A DNA stretch of 64,000 nucleotides from Isoetes taiwanensis (GCA_021234155.1 JAJEKV010000016.1:2352603-2416602); one strand, 5' to 3'. Counted from the first letter of the stretch, positions 1 through 12,255 are shown. Notes: generated by a model from the sequence alone, not told the origin. Made by a program: numbers and translations.

Positions 1-660
1 TTAGTTAAGGATCTTGTGATAGCCCCCTTCCTTTGGTTTTATTTGTCAATTTCGGCATTTAGCAATGAAATCTCGGGTAGAATGCATGGGCAACAAGAAA
101 TTTTGAGATCAAAGCCAACTTGATGAGTTACTTCAAGGCCGGGTTTGCTTGGCATAGTTCTTCACCTTTTGGTGCACGGTTTATTGGTTAGGAAAAAGGA
201 GAATTCTTGGCGTATGTGTATTGCAAGTCTTTGGAAAAACACTATTTGCATTTGCGGTTATTATAGACAATTTGTTCACGAATTTTGCTAGCGTTGTTTG
301 AGGGCTCTATTTATTAATAAAAAAGGATGTGCCTTTCTTATGAGGTTTTCCACCGAGCTCTCGGAAGAATAATATGATTTGGAATGGTTGTGGATTGTTT
401 GACTAAAAGCAAGGCCACTTTCTCCCTTGTTCAAACTTTCATGCATGGTCTCCCTAAGATCATTAAGTCTATGGTCATCTAAGATACGACAAACAATGAC
501 TTTTAAGGAAGGTGATTGGGTATGGATGAGGATTCACAAAGGCCACTTTAAGAAGGACGCGCGATAGAAAGACCTTAAGTTGGCGCCTCGATTAATGTCT
601 CATTTTTAAACGCCTATCAAGGAAAAGATTTGGCCCCGGAGAGGCGCAGAATCAGATGCG
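1..660 (+). pseudogene. Compacted Ty3/Gypsy element A pol remnant (copy 1)
   Basis: The stretch reads, in order, as short patches of one Ty3/Gypsy polyprotein: end of protease, start of reverse transcriptase (MHGQQ... then 'LDELL' region), a piece of the RT-to-RNase H region around 240-340, a scrap of integrase around 360-420, and the post-integrase tail (DWVWMRIHKGHF, near 515-550). Between the patches hundreds of bases present in the longer copies (for example 3,960-6,800) are missing, so no domain is complete. It is the left-truncated counterpart of 51,834-52,500 and has more base-level damage than that copy. No product can be made. Confidence is high for the family and moderate for the exact borders. 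Confidence 0.75.
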
Positions 661-1101
661 TTCTAACCGACATGCCCTTAACCAAGCGGGCAAAACCGTC
701 TAGGCGTTTATGAGTGAGTAAGCTTCTACCCATTTATGCGGGTGTCTAAGGCGCCCCAGGCACATTCAAGGTTGAATGCTTTCGGCGGTCTACCATGGTC
801 CCATTCTGATCTCTCCACTAGAACTATGCCCGTCCTCGAGCATCCAAAGGCTATACCATTTCACAATGATTACCAAGTCTTTGCAAATTATCCATGCATA
901 TAGGCACCCATGGAACTTCGAACTCGAGACACCTTTCACGATACCAAGCTGTGGCGTTCTAACGACATGCCCTTAACCAAGCCCGGGCAAAACCGTCTAG
1001 GCGTTTATGAGTAGTCGCTTCTACCCATTTATGCGGTGTCTCGGGAGCATACGAGGCACATTCAAAGGTTCGAATACTTTCGGCGGTCTACCATGGTCCC
1101 A
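661..1101. repeat. Spacer with a direct repeat of about 143 bp, period 295 bp
   Basis: Two similar units, 661-803 and 957-1,101, each run from a 'ctaac..gacatgcccttaacc' start to 'ctaccatggtccca'. Between them lies about 150 bp of unrelated sequence. The second unit ends exactly where antisense element A integrase sequence begins. The same arrangement is at 52,504-52,932. I see no coding potential and do not recognise the sequence. The small frame at 776-976 is not supported. Confidence 0.7.
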
Positions 1102-2826
1102 CTTACTTTGCGGAATAGGCAAAGGCAAGGAATACCATGAGGTTTCTTAGGAACTTTCTTGATGCGTTGTACGTCACACAAAAGCGTATATGAACCATCA
1201 CATCCGGCGCAAAGCGGGCCAAGTGAAATAGGGTTCAACCTTAGCCAAAGTAGCGATAAGCCCACGATGGCCGTGATGGGTGCATCATGGACTTCAGAAG
1301 AATAAGTTGTCTAAAGGCACGAACAATACATAACTTTGGACCCTTATACAAAAACCATTCGTTATCTTATGCAAAAGCGTTACGGTTTGAGCCATCAACC
1401 AAATATCTTTATAATCAGGGATCGGTTGCATAAAGTTGTTTCATGTCATCTAAATGGTCAATTTGCGCAATGAAAGAGAACATACCTCATAACCTCTTCT
1501 ACTTAATCGTCGGCAACCACATTCTCCTTACGGATGATAATCCTTTGTAAAATCATCTTCTTTGCATAAATGAAACCCACTTAAGTTGGCGTTCGGATAA
1601 ATTTTTACGGGAAACTATATGTTTGATGCTTTTGATGATCGGTCAAAATATGAATGGGCGGAGCCTAAAACATAATGGCCAAACCTTCAAAGCATGGATA
1701 ACAACCAAAATTCTTTATCATACACACTATATCTACTTTCGGATTCAAAAATTCACGACTTTCAAAAGCAATAGGAGGATGATCGTCTGCGCATCAAAAG
1801 CGCACCCAAAGGCGGTCCACTAGCATCAACACACATCAAGTAGGGCACCCCAAACTTTGGTGTCTTGATGCAGGAGGGTTAACCATAGCATCCTTCAAAG
1901 CACGAAAAGCAATTTGTTGATTATCACCCCATAAGAAAGGCACATCCTTTTTAATTAATAAATAGAGTCTGAAGCAATGCTAGCAAAATTCTTGACAAAT
2001 TTTCTATAATAGCGCACAATCCCAAAAGCGAGCATAAGCGATCATCCGAAGAGCCGGACTAGGCCAACTTAAAATTGCATGTACTTTGCTAGAATCCACT
2101 TTGAGACCCTCACTTGGAACAATATGGCCTAAGTATTCAATCTACGATTGAAAGAATATACTTTTCTTAGTGTTGGCGTGATCCAGTTCTTTAAAGCGAG
2201 AAAAAAACCTCTTGCAAATGCAAATAGTGTTCTTCTAAAGACTTGCTAAAAACTAAAATATCATCAAAGAAAACAACTACAAAATGACCATGCACATTCT
2301 CAAAGATTCGCCCCATTAACCTCATAAAGGAAGCGCATTTGTGAGACCAAAAGGCATGACTAGAAACTCATAATGTCCAAAAGTCGTTCTAAAATTTGTT
2401 TTATGCACATCTTCGGGCGCCACTTTAAGTTGCCAATAGCGGACTTAAGATCTAGGCGACTAAAACCTTAGCACCTTGTAATTGATCAAATAGATCATCC
2501 ATGCGTGGAATAGGAAACTTATTTTTAATAGTAATCTTATTCAAGGCCGCGGTAGTCAATACACATCACGCCAAGAATTGTCCTTTTTTCACGACCCGAT
2601 AAAAGCTGGCGGGTGCACCAAAAGGTGAGGAACTATGCGAATTAAACCAGCTTTGAAGTAACTCATCAAGCCGGGCTTAATCTCAAAGCACCAAAGCACA
2701 AGGTGAAAGTTGACCACCAAAAGCACACGACAAATCCATCGCATTTGTCAATGGAATAGTGGATAAGTCCAACGCCTTCACTAACTGTCGAAATCACATC
2801 AAACTCACTACCGGGCTTCGATACCT
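1102..2826 (-). pseudogene. Element A internal-deletion derivative: protease scrap, RT, RNase H, integrase start
   Basis: Read on the minus strand from 2,826 downward: a primer-binding-like stretch, then directly the protease active-site neighbourhood (GSEFDVIS, about 2,800), then a jump into the RT start at about 2,690. RT with the VVFFDDILVF catalytic region follows (about 2,290-2,260), then RNase H (about 1,990-1,560) and integrase to the KKPHGIP motif (about 1,130). Gag and most of protease are absent. The same two deletion points recur at 32,181-32,340 and around 54,540-54,690. Frameshifts and stops are frequent, so this is non-coding. The antisense LTR at 2,827-3,032 lies immediately upstream. 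Confidence 0.75.
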
Positions 2827-3032
2827 TGAAATGCACAAATGGCGTGCTAGCTATACTCGCCGCCACCCACGAGCTCAGTACGGATCTTGAATGCGATGAG
2901 CTCTCCCCCGAGCCTCTTTATAGCTAGCAACCCTCGATGCATGCATGCAACCCCTCTAGGGATGCATGCAACCTCTTAGGATGCATGCAAATGCATGCAA
3001 TCCTCTCTGGCAATCCGTCCGGTGCCTGTGCA
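2827..3032 (-). repeat. Element A long terminal repeat, antisense
   Basis: On the minus strand this starts TGCA directly after a purine-rich tract (3,033-3,047) and ends just before a tRNA-Met-like primer site (about 2,811-2,825, variant of TGGTATCAGAGC). It carries several GCATGCAT motifs and a TATAAAGAGGC box (minus strand, about 2,918-2,928). Length is about 206 bp against about 218 bp for the copy at 31,963-32,180. It separates an integrase/chromodomain tail from a gag-deleted internal region, as expected at an LTR shared by tandem or nested copies. Confidence 0.7.
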
Positions 3033-3047
3033 TTCCTCCCCCTTGAC

Positions 3048-3836
3048 ATCGCGGCGGGTCCCTGCTGGCGCAAAGGGGACTAGAGTCCTTTTGCCATCTT
3101 AGCATAATCTTTTCTTGGCCCTCGTTTAGGCGGCTACTAGAAGCCTCCCCAATGTCTTGTGCCTTCGAAATTTGTGATATTCATGCGGAATATAGGAATA
3201 GGCCTCTAATAAATTGCCACGAACCCATGAAGCGTCCTCCAAAGGCTTATTGACAAACTTAACCAATATTGCTTAGAACCACTAGTGGATTTATCATTCG
3301 AATTGTTTAGGCTCAAAAACTTGAATCCTCAATCAATTCTGGTTCGCTTATTCACCCTAAATTGGGGCAAATCTTTTCCTTGATAGGCTTTTAAAAATGA
3401 GACATTAACAACGTCATGCATTTTCCAACCTTGAGGTAATCTTAACTTGTATGCATTCTCATTGATAACTTTAATGACTTGAAAGGGTCCATGGAATCGA
3501 GGCCAACTTAAGGTCTTTCTTCTTGGCGTCCTTCTTAAAGTGGCCCTTGTGAATCCTCATCCATACCCAATCACCTTCCTTAAAAGTCATTGTTTGCTGT
3601 ATCTTAGATGAGTTCTTGAGAAAAGTAGCTTGAGCATCCTGAATACGAGCCTGAAGCAAGTCTATAAGATCTTTATGCTCAAGAATAAAATCATCGGCAG
3701 CGAGGAACATCATCACACACTCTAAAAGAGTGGTTCCCAACCCCAGTGACCATAGGCGCACGAAAAGGTGTCATCTTAATGGTAGACTGAACGGTGTTAT
3801 TATAAACAAACTCAGCAAGAGGCAAGTAGGGTTCCC
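3048..3836 (-). pseudogene. Element A integrase C-terminus and chromodomain-like tail, antisense
   Basis: Minus-strand translation gives the end of the integrase core (HWEPYLPLAEFVYNN), a DWVWMRIHKGHF linker, a PWTFQV/INENAYKLRLP-type region, and a chromodomain-like tail with KQYLVKF and NKPLEDASW elements. Two overlapping frames (3,471-3,761 and 3,691-3,900) cover parts of it, so at least one frameshift is present. It ends on the purine tract that precedes the LTR at 3,032. At 3,836 it meets plus-strand integrase sequence head to head. Confidence 0.7.
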
Positions 3837-6800
3837 ATTGAGTTCTCGGAGGAATAATATGATTTGGACAGTTGTGGATTGTTTGACTAAGCAAGCACAC
3901 TTTATTCCTTGTTCAAATAAATTGAAAGCTTATGATGCTGCCACTATTTTTATTCAAGGTTTTAACGCCAAAAGCGTATTTTTTTGGTGGTGACCTTGGC
4001 GGTGTGGATCTTTTGATTGGGATGCCCGGCATCAAGAGTATAATCCTTTGATTGACGGGTTTACGGTACTCTTTTGTTAGCCTTGGATGGCGGGAAAAAG
4101 ACCTTTAAGTTGGTTAAGGATCTTGTGATAGCCCCCATTCCAATGGTCTCTGTTGTTCAATTTAAGCGTTTGGCAATGAAATCTCCTTTTGTTTACTTGG
4201 TGGCTTCGTGTAATAAGTCAATTACATCACCAATAAATGAGCGTCAAACTTTGTTTCTTATGAATCATTCTGATGTGTTTTCTAATGACATTGCCACATC
4301 ATTACCTCCTCAGCGGCCAGAAGACCACACAATTGATCTTTTGCCGGGAAAGGAACCCCCAAATCAAGCTCCTTATAGGAGAATGCATGGGCAACAAGCT
4401 GAGATTAAGCGCCAACTTGATGAGTTACTTCAAAGCCTGGTTTAATTTGGCATAGTTCCTCACCTTTTGGTGCACGGTTTTCTTGGTCGGGGAAAAAGGA
4501 CAATTCTTGGCGTATGTGTATTGACTACCCGTGCCTTGAATAAGATTACTATAAAAAATAAGTTTCCTATTCCACGTCTTGGATGATCTATTTGATCAAT
4601 TACAAGGTGCTAAGGTTTTAGCCGTCTAGATCTCAAGTCGGCTATTGGCAACTTAAAGTGGCGCGGAAGATGTGCATAAAACAGCCTTTAGAGCGACTTT
4701 TGGACATTATGAGTTTCTAGTCATGCCTTTTGGTCTCCAAATCTTGGCCCGGCTTCCTTCTTGAGGTTAATGGGGCCCGAATCTTTGAGAATGTGCATGG
4801 TCATTTTGTAGTTGTTTTCTTTGATGATATTTTAGTTTTTAGCAAGTCTTTAGAAGAACACTATTTGCATTTGCAAGAGGTTTTTTCTCGCTTGCGAAAA
4901 GAACGGATCACGCTCAATACTAAGAAAAGTATATTCTTTCAATGGAGATTGAATACTTAGGCCATATTATGCGGTGAAGGTCTCAAAGTGGATCCTAGCA
5001 AAGTACATGCAATTTTAAGTTGGCCTAGTCCGTCTTCAGTGACTGCTTTGCGTTCGTTTTTGGGATTGTGCAGTTATTATAGAAAATTTGTCAAGAATTT
5101 TGCTAGCATTGCTTCAGAACTCTATTTATTAATTAAAAAGGATGTGCCTTTCTTATGGGTGATAATCAACAAATTGCTTTTAGGGCTTTGAAGGATGCTA
5201 TGGTTAACCCTCTGCTGCGATTACCAAAGTTTGGAGTGCCCTACTTGATGTGTGTTGATGCTAGTGGACTGGCTTGGGTGCGTTTTTGATGCGGGAAGGT
5301 CATCCTATCGCTTTTGAAAGTCGTGAAATTTTGGAATCAGAAAGTAGATATAGTGTGTATGATAAAGAATTCTTGGGTGTTATCCATGCTTTGAAGGTTT
5401 GGCGTCATTATGTTTTAGGCTCATGGTTCATATTTTATTGATCATCAAAGCATCAAACATATAGTTTCGAAAAATTTATCACGAGCGTCAACTTAAGTGG
5501 GTTTCGTTTATGCAACGATATGATTTTCTGGTGGATTATCATCGGGTAAGGAGAATGTGGTTCTTGGACGCATTAAGTAGAAAGAGGTTATGAGGTATGT
5601 TCTCTGTCTATTCAATGCTGATCGATCATTTGGATGACATGAAACAACTTTATGCAATGATCCCGATTATAAAGATATTTGGTTGATGGCTCAAGCGGTA
5701 GCGCTTTTGGGTATAAGATAACGAATGGTTTCTTGTATAAGGGTCCAAAGTTATGTATTGTTGGTGCCTTTAGACAACTTATTCTTCGGGAAGTCCATGA
5801 TGCACCCTCTTGCGGTCATCGTGGGCTTCTTCGCTACTTTGGCTAAGGTTGAACCCTATTTCACTTGGCACGGCTTGCGTGGGATGTGATGGTTCATATC
5901 GTTTTGTGTGGCGTGCCAGCGTGCTAAGAAAGCGCCTAAGAAACCTCATGGTATTCCTTTGCCTTTGCCTATTCCGCAAAGTAAGTGGGAGCAGGGTTAC
6001 TATGGATTTCATTGTAGGTTTTCCCATCGAGTTCTCGAAAAGAATAATATGATTTGGACGGTTGTGGATTGTTTGACTAAGCAAGCACACTTTATTCCTT
6101 GTTCAAATAAATTGAAAGCTTATGATCTTTGCAACTATTTTTATTAAAGAGATATTTACGTCGCATGGTCTCCCTAAGATCATTATTTCAGCCCGAGATA
6201 CTAAGTTCACAAGCAAATTACGGAAGGCCCTATTTATGCAATTAGGGGCTGAATTACGGTTTTCCTTGCTTTTCATCCTGCAGTGATGGGCAATCCGAGG
6301 TGGTAAATAAGGTTATTTAGTCCATCTTAAGAGGATTTGTCAATGAACATCGGGGACATTGGGAACCCTACTTGCCTCTTCTTGAGTTTGTTTATAATAA
6401 ACAGATTCGGTCTACCATTAAGATGACACCTTCCGGGCGGTCTATGGTCAGGTTCGGGAACCACTCTTTAGAGTGTGTGATGATGTTCTCGCTGGCCGAT
6501 GATTTTATTCTTGAGCATAAAGATCTTATAGACTTGCTTGGGGCTCGTATTCGGGATGCTCAAGCTACTTTTCTCAAGAAATCATCTAAGATACGACAAA
6601 CAATGACTTTTAAGGAAGGTGATTGGGTATGGATGAGGATTCACAAAGGCCACTTTAAGAAGGATGCTTGTAAGAAAGACCTTAAGTTGGCGCCTCGATT
6701 CCATGGACCCTTTCAAGTCATTAAAGTTATCAATGAGAATGCATATAAGTTGCGATTACCTCAAGATTGGAAAATGCATGACGTTGTTAATGTCTCATTT

Positions 6801-7147
6801 TTAAAAGCCTATCAAGGAAAAGATTTGCCCCAACTAGGGCGAATAAGCGAACCGAAATTGATTGAGGATTCGAAGTTTTTGGCCTAGGAAACAATTGAAT
6901 GATAAATCCACTAGTGGTTCTAAGCAATATTTGGTTAAGTTTGTCAATAAGCCTTTGGAGGACGCTTCATGGGTTAGGTGGCAATTTATTAGAGGCCTAT
7001 TCGAGATGTGCATGAATATCACGGTAGGAGGGGCACAAGACATTGGGGAGGCTTCTAGTATAGGCCTAAGCGAGGGCCAAGAAAAGATTATGCTAAGATG
7101 GCAAAAGGACTCTAGTCCCCTTGCAGCAGAGGACTGCTGCGATGTCA
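3837..7147 (+). pseudogene. Element A pol: integrase scrap fused to protease-RT-RNase H-integrase-chromodomain
   Basis: The first 120 bp encode an integrase piece (VVDCLTKQAHFIPC, then KLKAYDAATIFI). It is fused at about 3,955 to the protease C-terminal part (QGFNAK... DLLIGMP). Then come RT (about 4,380-5,150; VVVFFDDILVFSKS at about 4,806-4,850), RNase H (about 5,200-5,560), integrase (zinc-binding region about 5,780-5,950; first catalytic Asp in VVDCLTKQ about 6,060; DGQSE glutamate region about 6,285), and the tail. The 171-codon frame at 6,372-6,887 holds the longest open part. The chromodomain-like segment is KQYLVKFVNKPLEDASWV (about 6,925-6,980). Many frameshifts break it, and gag is absent. 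It is the better preserved twin of 55,701-59,014. Confidence 0.85.
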
Positions 7148-7205
7148 AGGGGGAGGGAATGCAATAGGCACTGGACGTGGACGTCCAGAGAGGGATTGCA
7201 TGCAA
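7148..7205 (+). repeat. Polypurine tract and truncated LTR of element A
   Basis: The sequence aagggggagggaa (7,148-7,159) is a polypurine tract, followed at 7,160 by the LTR start TGCAATAG. The LTR breaks off after about 45 bp inside the first GCATGC motif, where unrelated sequence begins. This is the 3' edge of the truncated element. The same break occurs in the duplicate at about 59,027-59,072, so the truncation predates the duplication or both are one locus. Confidence 0.7.
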
Positions 7206-8496
7206 TGATCAGTCAATTCTACACATGGTTACTAAACGAAGCCATTTGGGAACTTCTGGAGTTCATCTGCTAATTCATGACTAGACTAGTTTTTATAAGA
7301 TTTCTGAGATCAGCAGTATATTTGATGTTAAGTCATCCTACCGGCTTATCACAAGAAAGAGGATGCACAATATCCATCCAATCTGGGATGAGATTACAAT
7401 TGAACCTTTATTGCATGTGTAACTGATAGAACTCAAAAAAATGTAATTTTGGTCCTTTCCAAATCATTGATGTTTGTGCATGCATGGGCATCATGATTGG
7501 GATTATTATGATATAGCATGCCTGTGATCGAACACTCCAGGTAGCTGGCATCAAAATGAAAGCCCTAGATTAAAAAGAAAAACTAAAATAGCTGAGTTAA
7601 CTTTTGTGAACAGAATGCTTTCTGCACCTTGTTTCCAAAGCTCGTTCAAGAGTTCAGAGTCAAAGATAACACCATCAGAACATCAACTGTAAGGAGAGTT
7701 TTATAGCAACAGTATTGGTTCACAACATCACAGGCCACATGAGAAGGTAATATGTTCTTGTAGTCATGTTTTTATTTTATATTTGCAACATGGTTAGACC
7801 AATATTGTGTTTTGAGTTGCAGATTAATGCAAGCAACATTAGTGTTGTGTAGATGAACTCTGTTATGGGAAATTCTATGCCGGATTGTGTGGTTAATTAG
7901 CATGTACAAATGCTTATTTCACCAAATAATATCATTTTCTTGTTCTCTTCTTGGCATTCATCACTTCCATTTTAAGGTGATTAATGAGATTTATGGCTTT
8001 TTGAAGTGGCAGAAGCGAAAGGTGCAATTAACTTCCTCTTAGAGCTGGTCAGGTCATATTAGTCCTTCCAAAGTGCATGAGGCTGATGATGAGTCTCTAT
8101 TGAAGTATTCTGCTAAAGCAATTGACAGGATGGTATGCAAGACCGGCACCAAGATGTTTTCCTGAAGAAGCATCACAACTTTTCAATTTATCTGTAGCCA
8201 TTGTGGATATCTAAACAAATGAAAGCTCTTCTAAGGAATCACGAGCTTCTTTTCTTAGTTTCACAGGCACTCGATTCCTTTTTAAGGGCACTTTTTGTTA
8301 TAGTTGTTGATAGGCACACAACTAAATTCAAAATTGAAGCCTTTTTTTTTGCCATATTTAACTAGGTGGATGGTACTAGTAACAAATTGTTTAGCATGTT
8401 GCTACTTGTCCATTAGCATTCCAGGTTAATACCATGCATCTCCAGTTGTGGGAAAATGGTTTCACTTCATTGCAACCACCTCATAACATTGGGTGC
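7206..8496. other. Unannotated AT-rich stretch
   Basis: No supported gene, RNA or transposon domain. It is non-repetitive AT-rich sequence between the truncated element A and the element B insertion. It is present again at 59,073-60,356 with small indels. The 5 bp next to element B, GGTGC at 8,492-8,496, is probably one copy of that element's target duplication. Confidence 0.6.
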
Positions 8497-8867
8497 TGTC
8501 AAGAACCTATGCGAAAACAAGGAAAATACTTGAAAAATACGCAAGAAATACAGAGAAAATATGCCATGATTTGCAAATAATCTAAAATATGAACAAGAAT
8601 CAAGAGTACAATAGTCTGATGGAAAGCAGGAAGACGAGGCAGATGCATAGAAGGCTCAAGACTGGCGTTAAACCAATGGATCGCGCCACTCCAAGTAGAA
8701 ACAACTTTGCATATGAGAAAGACGTGAGGGAATATCTTCGACAAGTATTGGTGGCGCACTTGGCAAAGGTGTGTGACTTGCAACTAGAGGGTTGCAACCT
8801 TGACGACTATCTTTTGTAGATACGATCATAATGTTCATATGATACGAATATCTTTATGATCGTCACA
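8497..8867 (-). repeat. Element B 3' LTR (internally deleted)
   Basis: It shares with 13,625-14,138 the TGTCAAGAACC start, the gaacaagaatcaagag block, the ggtggcgcacttgg block and the gtcatcaca-type end. It lacks the middle with the TATA box. The purine-rich tract (minus strand gtaggaggggaatgg, 8,868-8,882) lies immediately inside, which fixes this as the 3' LTR. Confidence 0.88.
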
Positions 8868-8882
8868 CCATTCCCCTCCTAC
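8868..8882 (-). promoter_or_regulatory. Element B polypurine tract
   Basis: The plus strand ccattcccctcctac is purine-only apart from T's on the minus strand (gtaggaggggaatgg) and abuts the LTR's TGTGACG end. This is the expected position and composition of the plus-strand priming site of an LTR retrotransposon. Confidence 0.75.
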
Positions 8883-8943
8883 TTTGGCGACGAGTCCTCG
8901 GAGCTGTGGCCGGAGTACTCAAACTTGTCTTATTCGGGTAACA

Positions 8944-10480
8944 TCAGTGAAACTCCATAATTTTATCAAGAGCATTAGTCATATTCTCGGCAGGCTCCCA
9001 GGTTCTATCACTTGGTGAGTAACCTTCCCAATCGACAAAGTAATACAATCGTCGACGACGAAGCTTGGAGTCCAGAATCCCTCGAACCTCGAACTCCTCA
9101 TGATCATCAATTTCCACTGGTGGTGGCAGCGGAGGAACACGATCTGGGAAAGTATTAGCGTATAGGGCTCCAATAGAGAAACATGAAATACTGGATGGAG
9201 CCGAACAGCTAGAGAGAGCTCGAGGCATAATGCCACATCGTTGATCTGAGCCGTGATCCGGTAAGGACCAAGGCGATGATACTCAAGCTTGTTGCATGGA
9301 CGTGAGGTAGGGAGGTCCCTACAAAGAAGCCAGACAAGGTCACCAATGTAAAATTAATGAGCTTCCTGCCGATGCAAATCGGCATAATCGATAGCATTCC
9401 TATGCTCGGTGAAGATGATGTTGAAGATCTGATTGAAGAGCTTGGAGTTTCTCAAGTCGAGACTCGGCACTAGAATTGACAGAGTCGCCGCCAGCAACAC
9501 TAAAAGACCAATAAGGATGCTGACCATAGTTTAGAAAGAACGAAGTCTGGCCAATGGAAGCATGTACTGAGTTATTATAGGCAGACTTAGCCAATGAAAG
9601 GTAATTGACCCAATATCCTACTAATAACTAATAAAGCACCTTAAATATTGCTCCAGAGTCCGATTAGTGCACTCTGCTTGCCCACTACTTTCTGGATGAT
9701 GACAGGATGTTAGGTGAGTGGTCGATATCAATAACTCCAAAAGCCCCTTCCAAAAACTTGCGACGAACTGAGGTCCACGATCACTGACGATAGTATCTGG
9801 CAATCCATGAAGTCTGACTACTTCACGAAGAACAAGATCAGTCATTCTCTCACTGGTGATGGTGACGTTGCAGGGAATAAAATGAGCCATCTTAGAGAAA
9901 CGATCAACAACAACCGCAATGGCATTATAACACTGAGGCAGCTCCAAAATAAAGTCTACAGAAATACTTTTCTAAGGTCCATCTAGAACTGGCACTGGCT
10001 GAAGAAGGCCACGAGGAAGATGTCTCGGAATCTTTGCTCGACAATAGGTGGCATAGGATCAAATAAAAGCTTCGAAAGAGCGATGAAGCCCAGGCCACGA
10101 ATACTCTCGAATAATAAATTCAAGAGTCTTGGATACTCTAAAGTGTTCGGTCATATGTGAATCATGGCAAGCCTGGAGAACCCGAAGCCTAGAAGCACCA
10201 TTTAGCACAAACAGAAGCCCATCACGGAACAAGAGTCCATCTCGAACCTCAAAACAATCATAATCTGATCGCATATGTTGAGAAGATAATGCAGAGCCAA
10301 GGTGTGAGATACATCTTGAGCCAATGGATCGAAGGGCAAAGATGCCCGAACAGACTCCAACAAGGTTGTATCATGAGGCCTCTCGAAGAAAGTGAGGGCC
10401 ATAAGATGGAACTGATCAGGCCCTAGAATAACTTATGACTGTTGATCAAATGCAGGATCACCTGGCTTGGGCTCAAGGAG
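8944..10480 (-). pseudogene. Element B integrase and C-terminal chromodomain
   Basis: Minus-strand pieces in order: a CHDSHMTEHF...HRSF zinc-binding region (10,059-10,274); the catalytic core (9,621-9,947), with Asp in VVVDRFSKMAHF, Asp in IVSDRGPQF and Glu in GQAECTNR; a SAYNNSVHASIGQTSFF segment (9,400-9,594); a linker (9,209-9,397); and a typical chromodomain at 8,944-9,228 (EFEVRGILDSK, LYYFVDWEGYS, TWEPAENM). The chromodomain is thought to steer integration to marked chromatin in this family. The catalytic triad is readable, but the protein is split by at least four frameshifts or stops. Confidence 0.85.
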
Positions 10481-11850
10481 GGAACATCGAGACAAAGCAT
10501 CAGGCTTCCCTTGGAGGGATCCAGGACGGTACTTGATCACGAAATCAATGAGGGATAATACTTGAATATGCCACTGGGCCGGATGACGGTCGAGGACTCG
10601 AGCAGATTGAAAATATTCTAGATTTCAATGATCTGTATAGACTGTCACCTTATGAAGTGATCCCTCCAGGAAACGTCTCCACTCCTCGAAAGAATCAACT
10701 ATAGCCAATAGCTCCTTACCATAAATTGGATAGTTGATTTCGGCAGCCTGAAACTTCCGCGAGTGATAGACGATGAGATGCAATTCATGGTCATCCTCCT
10801 CCTGTGACAGTATACTGCCAAGAGCAAAATCAGAAGCATCTGCTTCGACAACATATGGACGCGAAGGATCTGTATGAGCAAGAACTAGTGCAGTTGTAAA
10901 AGCATGCTTCCAAATAAAGAAAGCCAAATTCTGCTTCCACACTCCATTCAAATGACACATCCTTAATTGTGAGAGGTGTCAAAGAAAGAGCAATCTATGA
11001 ATAATCCCAAATGGAACGCTGATAAAAATTGGATAACCCAAGCAAACTTTAAATATCTCGAATGGAAGAGGGTGTTTGCCACTCCAGAACAGTGTTGACT
11101 TTTTCGAGATCCATAGAGACTCCATGTGAAGTGATACGATAGCAAAGAAACTCCACAGTATCCTGCTCGAAGCTTACACTTCACAAGTTTGGCATATAAC
11201 CCATGGTCACCAAGCTGCTGAAGGACCTGTCGAACATGCCTTTCATGTTCTTTGAGAGTCTTAGAATAAATAAGAATATCATCCAAATAGATGATAACAA
11301 AAATGTCGAAGAACTACCTAAAAACGTCATTGGCCATATGCTGGAATACTGCAAGAGCACTGATAAACCCAAATTGCATAATTGTGTACACAAAATAACC
11401 ATACCGAGTACGAAATATTGTTTTTCACTCATCAACTTCTCGGATTCGGATAAGATTGTAGGCACCTCGAAGATCAATCTTCGTAAAATAGCGTGCACCT
11501 TGGAGTCGTTCCAACAACTCTGGGATTAGAGGAAGCCGATACCGATTTGACACAATGATTTTATTGAGGGCACGATAATCGACCAGACGCAGAGAATCAT
11601 CTTTCTTTTTGACGAAGAAGATAGGTGCTTCAGCAAGGACTGAGAATGTCGAATGACGCCAGTGGCTAGATTCTCTTCAATATAATCCTGCAAAATCTTC
11701 AACTCGGCAGGTGATAGACCATATATTGGACAATATGGCGGCACTGTCCCGAGCTGCATATCAATAGGACAATCATATGGACGATGCTCTGGAAGCTTGT
11801 TGGACTTGACTTTGTAAAAAACATCAGAGAAGTTGCCATATTTATCTGGA
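10481..11850 (-). pseudogene. Element B reverse transcriptase and RNase H
   Basis: RT starts with HRPYDCPIDMQLGTVPPYCPIYGLSP near 11,790-11,700, then [13 protein letters not shown]. The catalytic YLDD motif is at about 11,275-11,290 (ending LDDILIYSK). RNase H follows at 10,625-10,960 with PYVVEADASDFALGSIL, LIVYHSRKF and YPIYGKELLAIV, and the next DH at about 10,625. The thumb/connection region (10,963-11,180) is frameshifted. Several open segments of 105-146 codons remain, so decay is moderate. The duplicate at 62,390-63,480 is more broken. Confidence 0.85.
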
Positions 11851-12255
11851 AGCATTGGAGCAGACTTCACTGATGCAGGGCTAGCTGACGTGTGAACCTG
11901 GATTGCAAATACAGAACTTGGATCTTGCCTTCCAGATTTAATAAACTCATGAAGAGAAATTTTCAAGATATGATGAAGAAGCCTCTACAGAAGCAGGAGA
12001 AGGAATAGGAGCAAGAACAAGAATAAGAACAAGAGCAGGAGTAACCGAGCGTGAACGGAGGCTGGGACATCATTTAGAACGGGTGCGAATGCGGGATATT
12101 TGGAGTAGAGACAAGAGCTAAATTAGGACGTGGAACAGAAACATGAACAATAAGAACGGAATCAAGAGCCCAAGATACTGCACGGACTAAAGTAGATGTT
12201 GGTGCAGAGGCCTGAACTGCAGTCGAACTGGAACTAGAGCTAGCACCAGCATGCT
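11851..12255 (-). pseudogene. Element B protease-RT linker region
   Basis: Minus-strand sequence runs straight into RT and contains KISLHEFIKSGRQDPSS (about 11,965-11,915) preceded by a Ser/Ala/Pro-rich low-complexity part (about 12,000-12,250). In an intact element protease would be immediately upstream on the same strand. Here the protease lies in the opposite orientation in the neighbouring inverted block. No separate function is visible. Confidence 0.6.

Noticed and set aside
11203-11529. 108-codon plus-strand frame
   Set aside because: It lies antisense to the element B RT catalytic region, which has clear family motifs on the minus strand.
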